Source: Aureispira sp964445645
GTDB taxonomy: Bacteria > Bacteroidota > Bacteroidia > Chitinophagales > Saprospiraceae
Length of the DNA stretch: 49,313 nucleotides
NCBI GenBank assembly: GCA_964445645.1
Contig: CAYULH010000028.1
Coordinates: 1 to 49,313 of the forward strand
Reading direction: 5' to 3'
Shown here: positions 26,976 through 35,858 of the stretch, piece after piece
Position numbering within the stretch: the stretch's first letter is position 1
Layout: every line of letters begins with the position of its first letter
Notes under the pieces: generated by a model
What the model saw: the letters and a program-made list of their open reading frames with translations, nothing else
What the model was told of the DNA's origin: nothing
Database searches by the model: none
Position numbers and translations under genes: made by a program

Positions 26976-27067
26976 TGGCGGAGAGAGCGGGATTCGAACC
27001 CGCGGTACCCCGTTAAAGGTACGCCAGTTTAGCAAACTGGTGGTTTCAGCCACTCACCCATCCCTCC
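26976..27067 (-). tRNA. tRNA-Ser (GCT), with encoded CCA
   Basis: On the minus strand the acceptor GGAGGGA pairs with TCTCTCC, with discriminator G followed by CCA. The anticodon arm CCAGT-TTGCTAA-ACTGG carries GCT. A long variable arm (GTACCTTTAACGGGGTAC) confirms a class II serine tRNA. It lies 29 bp upstream of tRNA-Pro in the same transcript. Confidence 0.95.
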
Positions 27068-27227
27068 TAGTGCGATGCAAATATAAGCCAAAGTACAAGA
27101 ATTCAAAAGTTTTGAGCCAAAAAAAAAGCATTTTCTTAAAAAAAACTTCATCTTGTAAGTAAGATATTTTTGAGTCTTTTTATAAGACCTTCACACTGTG
27201 CTTTATAGCATCAATCACACTAACCAC

Positions 27228-28394
27228 ATGTTAGAAAAAAAAGTTCAGCAGATTGCAAAAAAAAAATTAGATGCTCTAATTGTGACACGTCGTCACCTGC
27301 ACCAGTATCCAGAATTGTCCTTTCAGGAGCACCAAACCTGCCAATTTGTACAACAACAATTGAGCAGTATGGGCATTGAAAGCCGTGTTATGGCCAACAC
27401 AGGTGTAGTAGCAATAATAGAAGGCAAAGAACCAACGAGCCGCCGATTGGCATTGAGAGCAGACATAGATGCCTTGCCCATTCAAGAGACCAATGCCGTG
27501 CCCTATTGCTCCCAAGTAGAAGGAGTCATGCACGCCTGTGGACACGATGTACACACCACCTGCCTACTTGGTGCTGCCCAAATCTTGCAAGAACTGCGGG
27601 AAGAATGGCGAGGCAGTGTACAGTTGATTTTTCAGCCGGGTGAAGAAAAATTACCGGGGGGAGCCTCTATGTTATTGGAGGAAGGTGTATTTGAGCAGTT
27701 TGCACCCAGCTCTATTTTGGGGCAGCATGTAGAGCCGTTTTTGGAGGTGGGCAAGGTGGGTGTCAAATCAGGCTTGTTTATGGCCTCGGCCGATGAATTG
27801 TACGTCACCGTAGAGGGCAAAGGCGGCCACGGAGCACGTCCCCACCAGTGCGTAGATACTATCTTGATGGCTTCGCATCTGATTGTGTATTTACAGCAAT
27901 TGGTGAGCCGGCGCGCCGACCCCTTGATGCCAACGGTATTGAGCTTTGGAAAAATATTTTCGGATGGGGGAGCCACCAATATTATTCCCGAAAAGGTGAC
28001 TATCTGGGGCACGTTGCGAACCTTTGATGAAGAATGGCGTGCCAAGGCACACACTTGGTTGCAAGAATCGGCACAAGCTTTTTGCCAAAGCATGGGAGGC
28101 AATTGCCAGTTTGATATTGCCAAAGGCTACCCCTACCTCAAGAATGAGGAACAATTAACGGCCAAAGTACAACAAGATATGGAAGCCTACTTAGGTGCAG
28201 AAAATGTAGTGCAATTGCCCGCACGCATGGGAGGTGAGGATTTTGCCGCTTATTCGCAACAAATGCCTGCTTGTTTTTATCGCCTAGGCGTACAAAATCC
28301 CAATGGCACAGGTTTGCATACCCCTACCTTTGATGTGAATGAAGATTGCCTAGAAATCGGTGCAGGATTGATGGCGTGGTTGGCCATGCAGTAG
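27228..28394 (+). CDS. M20 family metallopeptidase / N-acyl-amino-acid amidohydrolase
   Basis: I place the start at ATG 27228 (MLEKKVQQIAKKKLDAL), giving 388 residues; a GTG 30 bp upstream is the alternative. The opening RRHLHQYPELSFQE is characteristic of the hippurate hydrolase/IAA-amino-acid hydrolase branch. Metal and catalytic motifs are in order: DIDALPIQE, HACGHDVHTT, GEEKLPGG, GQHVEP, GHGARPH and GGEDFAAY. The family cleaves N-acyl groups from amino acids using two metal ions in the cytoplasm. There is no signal peptide. The gene stands alone, and its stop codon lies inside a large palindrome. Confidence 0.92.
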   Translation: MLEKKVQQIAKKKLDALIVTRRHLHQYPELSFQEHQTCQFVQQQLSSMGIESRVMANTGVVAIIEGKEPTSRRLALRADIDALPIQETNAVPYCSQVEGVMHACGHDVHTTCLLGAAQILQELREEWRGSVQLIFQPGEEKLPGGASMLLEEGVFEQFAPSSILGQHVEPFLEVGKVGVKSGLFMASADELYVTVEGKGGHGARPHQCVDTILMASHLIVYLQQLVSRRADPLMPTVLSFGKIFSDGGATNIIPEKVTIWGTLRTFDEEWRAKAHTWLQESAQAFCQSMGGNCQFDIAKGYPYLKNEEQLTAKVQQDMEAYLGAENVVQLPARMGGEDFAAYSQQMPACFYRLGVQNPNGTGLHTPTFDVNEDCLEIGAGLMAWLAMQ

Positions 28395-28424
28395 CGACGC
28401 AAGATTTTGCGTCGCTGCTGCATG
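28385..28424. repeat. 40-bp palindrome spanning the M20 stop codon
   Basis: The arms CATGCAG-t-AGCGACGCAA (28385-28402) and TTGCGTCGCT-g-CTGCATG (28407-28424) give 17 base pairs around a 4-nt loop with one internal mismatch. The inner GACGCAA..TTGCGTC unit resembles a palindrome that I recall as widely dispersed in several phyla. It overlaps the last codons and the TAG of the M20 gene. It could act as a terminator or RNA stabiliser but lacks a T run. Confidence 0.7.
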
Positions 28425-28438
28425 AATAAAATAGCATT

Positions 28439-30115
28439 CTAAAACGAAGAAACAACATTGAGCTGCACCCCATTAAAGGCAGGCTGGTAACGGCACACCC
28501 CACCTGTACAAACAATACCCTCTACTTGACGCTTGTAAGCAATCTCAAAACGATTGCTATGATGCGTATAATTGGCTCCAAACTCGTAAAACACCTCTAT
28601 ATTATCGTACTTCGTAGGCATCGTATTGACCATAGTAGAAGCCCAAAAAGTCAAGTTTTTGGCACTGAACTCTGCCAAGGCAAAGGCCCAAGAACCAAAA
28701 TCTTGCTCGGTCTGCATATACGACAATTCTATGCGTAAAGAACGGCGTTTCTTGAATCGGAAACGCATTTCGGCATAAGGCGTAATAGCCACCAATAAGG
28801 GTACACCCGGTTTTTGCTCATAGCGATCTTGGTTGTATTGTTGAAATTGAACCCCTGCAATCAGTTTTACCTTTTTGTTGATTTTCCACAAGGCATTACC
28901 ATTGATTTCTCGGTATAATAATTTCGGTTCTTGTGCAGGATCTTCGGCCGCACTTGGCCCCGTCTTAAGAGAATCCAATGCCATAATGTTGGAAAAATTA
29001 ATGTTAAAGGTCAATTTCTTGGGAATAGGCACCCAAGTCAAATCCAACTGCACCGCCTCCTCTCCTACCTCTTGGGTAGCCGCATTGTAACGTGCTGTGA
29101 GGCGATACGTATTTTGGCGAGCCATAGGCGGCAAATAGGCAATCATACCTTCTGTGAGGGTTTGCAAAGGCGAGGTTCTTAGGATAAAGTGGTCGGTACG
29201 TTTGTACTGCCCCAAGATGGAAAAGCCCTTTCTAGAATAGCTCAAGGAAGTATAGACATTATACCCCGGACGATTTTCTAATACCCCTCTAGTATTGAAA
29301 GCATTAACCGCCTCTGCCGTTTTGTAGGCCCCTTCTACAAACCAATTGATGCCGCCCCAAGTAAGGGTATTGTACACCGAAAAAGCATAAGTCGTATACT
29401 TAGGCACAAATACATCTTGTGGTTGATAAGAACTAATGTCATTGACCACTTGGTTCATGCTCTCATCATCCAAGGTGCGACGCACCGCACCAGCTCCCGG
29501 ACTCAAAGTCACTTGCTTATCCCCTTCCCCCATTGCAATAAAACCATCAATGGCTGCACCTGCAATAATAGGTTGGTAATTCTCAAACAAATTGAGCTGT
29601 TTCTCTACCTTCTTTTGTTGCCCTACAAACGCCTTTACTTGCCAGTTATCATTAATATGATAAATCAAACGCGCCCCTACCAAGGCGTTATCAATAGGCA
29701 AATAACGAGCATTATAAGCTCTAAAAATGGTTCCATTACCAATCTGATCATAAAAATAACCGCCTGTAATATCTAGGTTGTGAATTTTTTTGCGAATGTG
29801 CCAACGCCCCAAGCCCAAGGCAGAATAAGAATCGAGCGGATCAATTAGGTTAGAATTATAATACGCATCAAAACGCACCCCAATATCAAATCCCATAATA
29901 TTGTAATTCAGGGTCAACCAATTGCTCGTCCCAAATTTTTGCCGATCATACTGTGGGGTATTGGCCGCACCAATAACCGAATCTCGTACAAAAAAATTGG
30001 TCAACGTTTCAAAATCTCCTGTCAACGTCCCCATTTTGTTGGCAGTAGGATCTTGAGCGTGGAGAAGGACGCTGCTTGTAATTAATAATCCTAACAACAG
30101 TAATCTTAACTTCAT
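28439..30115 (-). CDS. DUF6029 family outer-membrane-type protein
   Basis: The start at ATG 30115 gives 558 residues with a signal peptide (MKLRLLLLGLLITSSVLLHAQ). The in-frame ATG 105 bp upstream would bury that signal. The body is a run of alternating amphipathic strands with aromatic girdles (WLTLNYNIMGFDIGVRFDAYY, GINWFVEGAYKTAEAV, RFEIAYKRQVEG), typical of an outer-membrane beta-barrel. Landmarks such as GDFETLTNFFVRDSVIGA, GTSNWLTLNYN and YDQIGNGTIFRAYNAR match the DUF6029 family, whose function is unknown. It ends 14 bp beyond the palindrome of the convergent M20 gene. Confidence 0.85.
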   Translation of the reverse strand: MKLRLLLLGLLITSSVLLHAQDPTANKMGTLTGDFETLTNFFVRDSVIGAANTPQYDRQKFGTSNWLTLNYNIMGFDIGVRFDAYYNSNLIDPLDSYSALGLGRWHIRKKIHNLDITGGYFYDQIGNGTIFRAYNARYLPIDNALVGARLIYHINDNWQVKAFVGQQKKVEKQLNLFENYQPIIAGAAIDGFIAMGEGDKQVTLSPGAGAVRRTLDDESMNQVVNDISSYQPQDVFVPKYTTYAFSVYNTLTWGGINWFVEGAYKTAEAVNAFNTRGVLENRPGYNVYTSLSYSRKGFSILGQYKRTDHFILRTSPLQTLTEGMIAYLPPMARQNTYRLTARYNAATQEVGEEAVQLDLTWVPIPKKLTFNINFSNIMALDSLKTGPSAAEDPAQEPKLLYREINGNALWKINKKVKLIAGVQFQQYNQDRYEQKPGVPLLVAITPYAEMRFRFKKRRSLRIELSYMQTEQDFGSWAFALAEFSAKNLTFWASTMVNTMPTKYDNIEVFYEFGANYTHHSNRFEIAYKRQVEGIVCTGGVCRYQPAFNGVQLNVVSSF

Positions 30116-30453
30116 AAAGCAATCGGTTTTTCTGATTTGTCTGGGAATGTATAGGAGTAGGCTGTAATTATGATAGTTGTCGCACACAAAAAACTTAGTT
30201 TTAAGGAGTCCTTTTGTCATAAAAATAACAAATTGCTAAGAGCAGCTTAAAAAAGTCCTTATTTTTCGCAACATTATTTAGACATACTAAAGTATGAAGA
30301 TAGTTTAATTTATCCATAGGCTTCCTGTCAAAATTTAATTTTAATTTCTTAACTTGGCATAGCTATTGAAAGTAAGGAAAGCAGATGAGCATTAAACATT
30401 TTGTTTGCTATATCGCCATTTTGTCTTCTGTACATTTATCACAACCATCAGTT
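30116..30453. other. Divergent intergenic region with a small palindrome
   Basis: The 338 bp between the DUF6029 and thioredoxin genes hold no convincing gene. A perfect inverted repeat, CATACT-AA-AGTATG (30283-30296), lies near the middle and could be an operator. I found no full TTG/TAnnTTTG promoter on either strand. Confidence 0.45.
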
Positions 30454-30960
30454 ATGAAATCATTAAATACATTACTTGCCGCCTTTTTTATTCTGTTTTG
30501 GAGTGCCACTACTATAGCACAAAAACAACTCCCTGCTTCGCTCACTGTAGAGACGGTTGCTGGACAAAAAGTTAACCTCAAAGACTATGTTGCTGAAAAA
30601 GGTAAAATTACAGTGGTGAATTTTTGGGCTACTTGGTGCAAGCCTTGCAAAGAGGAATTGGATGCTATTAATTCGGATTATTTGGAAGAGTGGCAAGATG
30701 AGTATGACATTGAGTTTATTGCCTTGAGCATGGACGATACCCGCACCAAACCACGGGTAAAGGGCTTGGTAGATTCTAAAGGATGGGAGTATACGATTTT
30801 TTGCAATCCCGACAACAGTGCCTATCAAGCACTAGGGTTCAATGCTTGCCCTTATACCATTTTGTTGGATGCAGAGGGTAATATTGTGTATACGCACAAT
30901 GGTTACAAACCCGGTGACGAAGAGGAATTGGAAGAAGAAATTATCAAGGCTGCTGAATAA
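30454..30960 (+). CDS. TlpA-like thioredoxin, exported
   Basis: The start at ATG 30454 gives 168 residues with a signal peptide (MKSLNTLLAAFFILFWSATTIAQ); an ATG 69 bp upstream is in frame but spoils it. The thioredoxin fold carries the active site FWATWCKPCKEEL. AlSMDD and a cis-proline region (NACPYTILLDAEGNIVYTHNGYKPGDEEEL) are as in TlpA/ResA. Such proteins reduce disulfides in the periplasm, for example in cytochrome c maturation. A strong terminator follows. Confidence 0.92.
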   Translation: MKSLNTLLAAFFILFWSATTIAQKQLPASLTVETVAGQKVNLKDYVAEKGKITVVNFWATWCKPCKEELDAINSDYLEEWQDEYDIEFIALSMDDTRTKPRVKGLVDSKGWEYTIFCNPDNSAYQALGFNACPYTILLDAEGNIVYTHNGYKPGDEEELEEEIIKAAE

Positions 30961-30987
30961 ATTATTGAGCTTTTTAGATCATTTAGG

Positions 30988-31046
30988 GCTGTATTTTGTA
31001 GTAATAGGCTATACGTTTATTACCACAAAATACAGCTTTCTTTTTT
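30988..31046 (+). terminator. Strong Rho-independent terminator
   Basis: A 19-bp stem with one mismatch joins GCTGTATTTTGTAGTAATA (30988-31006) and TATTACCACAAAATACAGC (31018-31036), followed by TTTCTTTTTT. It ends the TlpA transcript. Confidence 0.9.
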
Positions 31047-31064
31047 AGTCGGTTTGGCAACTTC

Positions 31065-31095
31065 TTTGCTGGATAAACAGTAAATAGTATATTCG
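31065..31095 (+). promoter_or_regulatory. Putative promoter of the ABC ATPase gene
   Basis: TTTG at 31065-31068, 19 bp, then TATATTCG at 31088-31095 fits the Bacteroidota promoter with one mismatch. It lies between the TlpA terminator and the ATG at 31140. Confidence 0.5.
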
Positions 31096-31139
31096 CCCTA
31101 CCCCAAGGCTTTTTGGTTTTTTGTTTTTAACTATACAAC

Positions 31140-31805
31140 ATGCTCTCTCTCAAAAATATTCGCAAATCGTACAAAATTGGTCAAGGTTCTATAGAAGTGC
31201 TCAAAGGTATTGATTTGTTTATCGACCAAGGAGAATTTGTTTCTATCATGGGTTCTTCTGGTTCTGGCAAATCTACTTTGCTCAATATCATGGGCATCCT
31301 AGATAGTTACACCATTGGAGAGTATCACTTGGATGGTATTTTGATTAAGAATCTAACCCAAACACAGGCGGCACAATATCGCAACCAATTGATTGGGTTT
31401 ATTTTTCAATCGTTCAATTTATTGCCTTTCAAAACGGCTGCTGAGAATGTTGCCCTGCCCTTGTATTATCAAAAAGTTCCCCGCAAGGAACGCCACAAAA
31501 AAGCTGTAGAATTCTTGGACAAGGTCGGACTAAAAGCTTGGGCCGACCACCACCCCAATGAGCTATCGGGCGGCCAACAACAACGGGTAGCCATTGCCCG
31601 TGCCTTGATTTCGGAACCCAAAATCATCTTGGCCGATGAGCCTACTGGTGCCTTAGACACCCAAACCTCTTATGATGTGATGGATTTGTTCAAAACCTTT
31701 AATGACGAGGGCAAAACGCTCTTATTGGTAACGCACGAGGAGGATATTGCCGCCAAAACCAAGCGAACTATTCGCCTCAAAGATGGTTTGATTATTAGTC
31801 AATAA
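31140..31805 (+). CDS. ABC transporter ATP-binding protein, LolD/MacB type
   Basis: This 221-residue ATPase has Walker A GSSGSGKST (about residues 38-46), a Q-loop in IGFIFQSFNLLPFKTAAENV, signature LSGGQQQR, Walker B ILADEPTGALD and H-loop LLVTHEED. The length and the NLLPFKTAAENVALPL block place it in the LolD/MacB/FtsE branch, which powers lipoprotein release or tripartite efflux. No permease gene is adjacent; the next gene is an unrelated repeat protein. The partner must lie elsewhere. Confidence 0.93.
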   Translation: MLSLKNIRKSYKIGQGSIEVLKGIDLFIDQGEFVSIMGSSGSGKSTLLNIMGILDSYTIGEYHLDGILIKNLTQTQAAQYRNQLIGFIFQSFNLLPFKTAAENVALPLYYQKVPRKERHKKAVEFLDKVGLKAWADHHPNELSGGQQQRVAIARALISEPKIILADEPTGALDTQTSYDVMDLFKTFNDEGKTLLLVTHEEDIAAKTKRTIRLKDGLIISQ

Positions 31806-31847
31806 TCCTTCCTCTAGTTGATAATTAACAGAGGCAAAAACATCAAT

Positions 31848-32900
31848 ATGGAGCCCATTGCCCTAACAGCGCAAGAAATCGAGCATCTGCAAACCATGCT
31901 GTACAGTTCGGATGCTTCCAACTGCTTGCTGGCCTTACACTTATTAGAACAACAATCTACCATTCCACCAGAGCTATTGTCTGCTATTTTGGGGGTCTAT
32001 ACCTATTACAATAAACAAGAAGCATACAGCAAGCTGGCCCGAAAAATTCTCAACAAAAAGGGCAAAAAGAAGTTGGTCAAATTCTTAAGAAACACGCCCA
32101 AAAAAGGATTTGAAACATGGACAGTGTACCAATGGGAAGAATACACCAACCAATTGGAAGAAGAAACGCCCTTGCCTGCCTTGCCTCTGGTCACTTTTTG
32201 GTACCAACAAGTACCAAACGACCCTAGATACCTCAAGCTATACACAGCTACTATTGCCCAACTGCCCTCCGCCCAACGCCAAGAAAAGGCCAGAGCTTAT
32301 TGGGCACCTCGTGTACAGGGTTCTACGGTTTATGTCAAACCTGCTGATGGTTTGTTGCTAGAGGATTTGGTAGCTTGGCAAAACATTCGTCAAGTTATTG
32401 CTGATCCACATTGGGCGGTTTTTAATCTTATTTTTAAGCATTTGCGTTTGGTACACACCTTCACGCTCCAAGGTGTGGCCGAATATCCAAGAAATGCCGA
32501 TATTTTGCTGCCCAATGGCTTTGAACAACTCCAAAACCTGCAAACGCTTGAATTGCTCCATATCACCAGTGTCAGCAAAAAAGCATGGCGCATCATCAAG
32601 CAATTGCCCCGACTCAAAAAAATAGTCATCACCCTTGGCGAGCAAGCCAAGGAATATATCGGCTATTATTTTTTTACTTTGGTAACAGTTGAGGAATTGC
32701 ATATTAGCGGCCAGTATCTCGCCCTAGATATTGCCCTACACAAATTGCCCAATCTCAAACGATTGTATATTTCTAATTCTACACTAAAGGATAGTGCTGT
32801 ATTTTTTGAGGCTTTGGGCCAACTAGAGCATCTGGAGCAAGTGCATTTTCATCCTGAATTGCAGGCCGCTTATGAGGGGTATCTAAAAAATATTTTTTGA
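31848..32900 (+). CDS. Cytoplasmic leucine-rich-repeat-like protein
   Basis: I start at ATG 31848 (MEPIALTAQEIEHLQTML), giving 350 residues; a TTG 30 bp upstream is in frame. There is no signal peptide. The first about 110 residues are helical, like a HEAT-type start (ALHLLEQQSTIPPELLSAIL). The C-terminal third has degenerate LRR units (LQNLQTLELLHITSV, LPRLKKIVITLG, LPNLKRLYISNSTLK, LEHLEQVHFHPEL). The function is unknown. It lies 42 bp after the ABC ATPase in the same direction, so co-transcription is likely. Confidence 0.78.
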   Translation: MEPIALTAQEIEHLQTMLYSSDASNCLLALHLLEQQSTIPPELLSAILGVYTYYNKQEAYSKLARKILNKKGKKKLVKFLRNTPKKGFETWTVYQWEEYTNQLEEETPLPALPLVTFWYQQVPNDPRYLKLYTATIAQLPSAQRQEKARAYWAPRVQGSTVYVKPADGLLLEDLVAWQNIRQVIADPHWAVFNLIFKHLRLVHTFTLQGVAEYPRNADILLPNGFEQLQNLQTLELLHITSVSKKAWRIIKQLPRLKKIVITLGEQAKEYIGYYFFTLVTVEELHISGQYLALDIALHKLPNLKRLYISNSTLKDSAVFFEALGQLEHLEQVHFHPELQAAYEGYLKNIF

Positions 32901-32989
32901 CATCAAGGTTACCTTTTGCAAGGCGTTCCATTAACAGACAACATAGGCTTTCAACGTGTTTTGCGTAACACAACTCAGTACAAAAATTT

Positions 32990-33032
32990 AAGATACCGAA
33001 GATGCACTTGCTAGGTGCTAGGTATCTTTTTT
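32990..33032 (+). terminator. Terminator overlapping the 3' end of uvrC
   Basis: AAGATACC (32990-32997) pairs with GGTATCTT (33021-33028), with inner CAC/GTG pairing, followed by a T run to about 33032. It ends the plus-strand LRR-like transcript, and its 3' arm and T run encode the last codons of uvrC on the other strand. Confidence 0.75.
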
Positions 33033-34910
33033 TTGTTCCCCCTCCTCTTGTTCCGATGCCTCTTCTTGCTTTTTGGGCTTCTTTTTTTTCTTTTTCTCTG
33101 GTTCCTTGTATTCCAATTCAAAATGATTGAAGAGCTTGCGGGTAGCTGCTTTGCCAACGTGTGTTTCTAATTCTTCTTGGGAGGCTGCTTTAATTTTTTC
33201 GACCGAGCCAAAGGTGGTGAGCAACAATTCAGCTGTTTTTTTGCCAATGCCCTTGATGTTGGTCAATTGGGTAGAAATATACTTTTTGGAGCGTATAAGA
33301 CGATGAAATTCAATGGCAAAACGGTGGGCTTCGTTTCTGGCTTGCTGAATCACCTTGAGCGTAGGCGATTTTTTGCTGAGTAATAAAGGCACATTATCCT
33401 CTGGAAAATAAATCTCTTCCAACCGTTTGGCAATGCCAATAATGGTGACTCTATTGTAAATATCCAATTCCTTTAGGCTTTTGACGGCTGCACTCAACTG
33501 CCCCTTTCCCCCATCAATAACAATGAGTTGGGGCAAGGTTTTTTTCTCTTGAATTAGACGGCTGTAGCGGCGAAAAACAATTTCGGTCATGGAGGCAAAA
33601 TCATCGGGACCTTCTACTGTTTTGACGTGATAGTGGCGGTAATCTTTCTTGGAGGGTTTGCCATGCCTAAAACAGACCATGGCAGCTACAGGATTAGTAC
33701 CTTGTAGATTGGAGTTGTCAAAACACTCAATATGCAGGGGCAAAACATCCATTTGGAGATCTTTTTTCATAATCTCCATGACTCGATCGGAGCTGTTTTG
33801 TTTTTCGGCACGAGAGGCCGCTTGTTTTTTCTTTTGGAGAACGTAGTATTGTAGATTTTTTTCGGATAATTCTAACAACTTTTTTTTGTCTCCAATCTTG
33901 GGGATGGTAATGGTGGTTCCCTCCCAAACATTGGGAATTTCAATAGGAACAATCACCTCTGGTGCAATACTCTGGTACTTTTCACGCAAGGTTTGAATAG
34001 CAAAAATCAATAAATCTTCCTGCTCCTGATCCAAATTGGTATCCAACTCCATGGTAAAGGTATTGATAATGGCTCCATCTACTACCTTTAGATAATTGAA
34101 ATAGGCAACATCATCATCGTGTGTCAAACTAAACACATCTACATCCCTAATCTTGGGGTTGACTACTGTAGAACGGCCTTGGTAATTGGTGAGGGCATCA
34201 TATTGCACCTTAATTTCTTGGGCACGTTCAAAATTCATTTCCTCTGCCTGTCGCTGCATTTCCTCTTTGAGATAACGTTTTACCGAGGTAAAATGTCCTT
34301 TTAGGATATTGGCGACTTGCTCTATCTTTTTGTTGTAAGCTTCTTCTTCTTCTAGCCCAATACAGGGTGCCAAGCAATTTTTGATGTGATACTCCAAACA
34401 GGGCTTAAACTTTTGGGCAATGATGTTCTCCTCTGAAAGTTTTAATTGGCAGGTTCTTAATTGAAATAGATTCTTAATCATTTCAATGATGGTATTCATG
34501 CGCTTACGGGAAACATAAGGGCCAAAATACCTAGAGCCATCCTTATTGACATGGCGTGTAATGAACACCCTTGGAAAGCGTTCTTTCTTGATGCAAATAT
34601 ATGGATAAGGCTTGCCCGATTTGAGCATCACATTGTAGCGAGGCTGGTGTTTTTGGATTAGAGTGGCCTCCAATAACAAGGCATCTTGCTCGGTATCTAC
34701 AATGGTGTATTCGATGCGCTCTGCTTTCCGAACCATGATGCGGGTTTTATTACGCATGTCTTTGCGATTGCCAAAATAAGAGGCAACCCGCTTCTTTAGG
34801 TGTTTTGCTTTTCCGATGTATAAAATCTCATCATCCTTGCCAATAAAACGATAAACACCGGGTTCGGTCGGAAAGGTTGGTGCTATTTTATTGTAATCGT
34901 CTTTTGTCAT
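33018..34910 (-). CDS. uvrC: Excinuclease ABC subunit C
   Basis: The start at ATG 34910 (MTKDDYNKIAPTFPTEPGVYRF) gives 630 residues. The upstream in-frame ATG at 34961 is unlikely, as a TATGTTTG -7 element lies at 34959-34966 on the minus strand. Domains are in order: GIY-YIG nuclease (GVYRF..DEILYIGKAKHLKKRV), a CLAPCIG cysteine region, a UVR motif (QAEEMNFERAQEIKVQYDAL), the RNase H-like second nuclease (IECFDNSNLQGTNPVAAMV, VIDGGKGQLSAA) and helix-hairpin-helix repeats (LTNIKGIGKKTAELLLTTFG). UvrC makes both incisions in nucleotide excision repair. A lysine/glutamate-rich tail of about 30 residues (KKKKKPKKQEE) is unusual. Confidence 0.97.
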   Translation of the reverse strand: MTKDDYNKIAPTFPTEPGVYRFIGKDDEILYIGKAKHLKKRVASYFGNRKDMRNKTRIMVRKAERIEYTIVDTEQDALLLEATLIQKHQPRYNVMLKSGKPYPYICIKKERFPRVFITRHVNKDGSRYFGPYVSRKRMNTIIEMIKNLFQLRTCQLKLSEENIIAQKFKPCLEYHIKNCLAPCIGLEEEEAYNKKIEQVANILKGHFTSVKRYLKEEMQRQAEEMNFERAQEIKVQYDALTNYQGRSTVVNPKIRDVDVFSLTHDDDVAYFNYLKVVDGAIINTFTMELDTNLDQEQEDLLIFAIQTLREKYQSIAPEVIVPIEIPNVWEGTTITIPKIGDKKKLLELSEKNLQYYVLQKKKQAASRAEKQNSSDRVMEIMKKDLQMDVLPLHIECFDNSNLQGTNPVAAMVCFRHGKPSKKDYRHYHVKTVEGPDDFASMTEIVFRRYSRLIQEKKTLPQLIVIDGGKGQLSAAVKSLKELDIYNRVTIIGIAKRLEEIYFPEDNVPLLLSKKSPTLKVIQQARNEAHRFAIEFHRLIRSKKYISTQLTNIKGIGKKTAELLLTTFGSVEKIKAASQEELETHVGKAATRKLFNHFELEYKEPEKKKKKKPKKQEEASEQEEGEQKKDT

Positions 34911-35037
34911 TGGCCAAATTGGTTTGAAATTGCAATAATGGGAATACTTTATATTCCTCAAACATAGAAATAATTAGGTTTTAGGAGGGATTTAGCAATC
35001 TTATTTCAAAAAACATAAGGTCAATATAACTAAAAAT

Positions 35038-35064
35038 GGCCACTCTGAATAATTCAGAATGACC
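35038..35064 (-). terminator. Hairpin terminator of the 246-aa gene
   Basis: On the minus strand GGTCATTCTGAA-TTA-TTCAGAGTGGCC folds into a 12-bp stem with G-T pairs, followed by ATTTTTAG. Confidence 0.75.
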
Positions 35065-35117
35065 AAATTCCTAATGAGTTTACAATTGCTTTGCAAAGCA
35101 AAAGTTATCTCGATTTT

Positions 35118-35858
35118 TTATTTCTTAAGTGTAGTATTCCATACCAACTCACTATCTTCTGTAGCAGAAGCACCGGGCTTATAGATGTTTTTGTCATAGC
35201 TCTTTACAACTTTAACACCTTCGTCATTAAAGTCTAAAAAGAAAGCTCCTTTTCCGTTTTCTGGGTAACATACAGCCAAGTGGCGAGCCTGTAATTCACA
35301 ATCACAATCTACTTTTCCATCGCCTTTTTCTACAGTAGAAGTAAATTTTGTTTTGTTTACTCTACCAATGGCTAAAGATGTTTGTACACCGTTGTTATCA
35401 AACTTGTACAATCCTTTGTAACGTGGTGTAGGAATTCTACGCACGAGACAATCTTTGTTGGTACGCAATTCTGTAATATCCAACTGCACCCAAACAGGTG
35501 TTACAATCAAAGGGTTATCTGCTTTGGTTACAATTAATATAAATAATGGTTTTTCTCCATCATACTGATAGCTACCATCTGCAGCAGGCGCCTCATGGAA
35601 AACTAAAGAATTACGCTCTGCAATTTCTTCTACTGTACAATTGATACGAAATGGTTCTCCATTGACCAAGCCTTCTAAAACAGCAGTTGGTTTGGGTTGA
35701 TTAGGCAATAAATCGGTAACAATGTGAATGTTACAAAATGAGGAACGGCTGCTGATGATTTCCCAACGGCCTTCCCATTCTACTAAACCTTGTGCCTCGT
35801 TAATGCTAGGGACAAGCAAGAACAAAGTCAAAGTCAAAAATGTTAAAAGGTTTTTCAT
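35118..35858 (-). CDS. Exported hypothetical protein, 246 aa
   Basis: The signal peptide (MKNLLTFLTLTLFLLVPSINEAQ) is clear. The mature part is beta-rich with tryptophan at the start (VEWEGRWEIISSRSSF) and at the end, and has cysteines at FCNIHI, INCTVEE, DCLVRR, CDCELQA and VCYPEN. A pattern of a lipocalin- or THAP4-like barrel is possible, but I do not recognise a family. It stands alone, with its own terminator. Confidence 0.75.
   Translation of the reverse strand: MKNLLTFLTLTLFLLVPSINEAQGLVEWEGRWEIISSRSSFCNIHIVTDLLPNQPKPTAVLEGLVNGEPFRINCTVEEIAERNSLVFHEAPAADGSYQYDGEKPLFILIVTKADNPLIVTPVWVQLDITELRTNKDCLVRRIPTPRYKGLYKFDNNGVQTSLAIGRVNKTKFTSTVEKGDGKVDCDCELQARHLAVCYPENGKGAFFLDFNDEGVKVVKSYDKNIYKPGASATEDSELVWNTTLKK

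Noticed and set aside
26868..27162. Open frames on both strands across the tRNA genes
   Set aside because: They run through two complete tRNA genes and give low-complexity peptides created by the tRNA sequences.
34911..34961. Upstream in-frame ATG for uvrC
   Set aside because: It adds residues not seen in UvrC and lies at or above the likely promoter element at 34959-34966.
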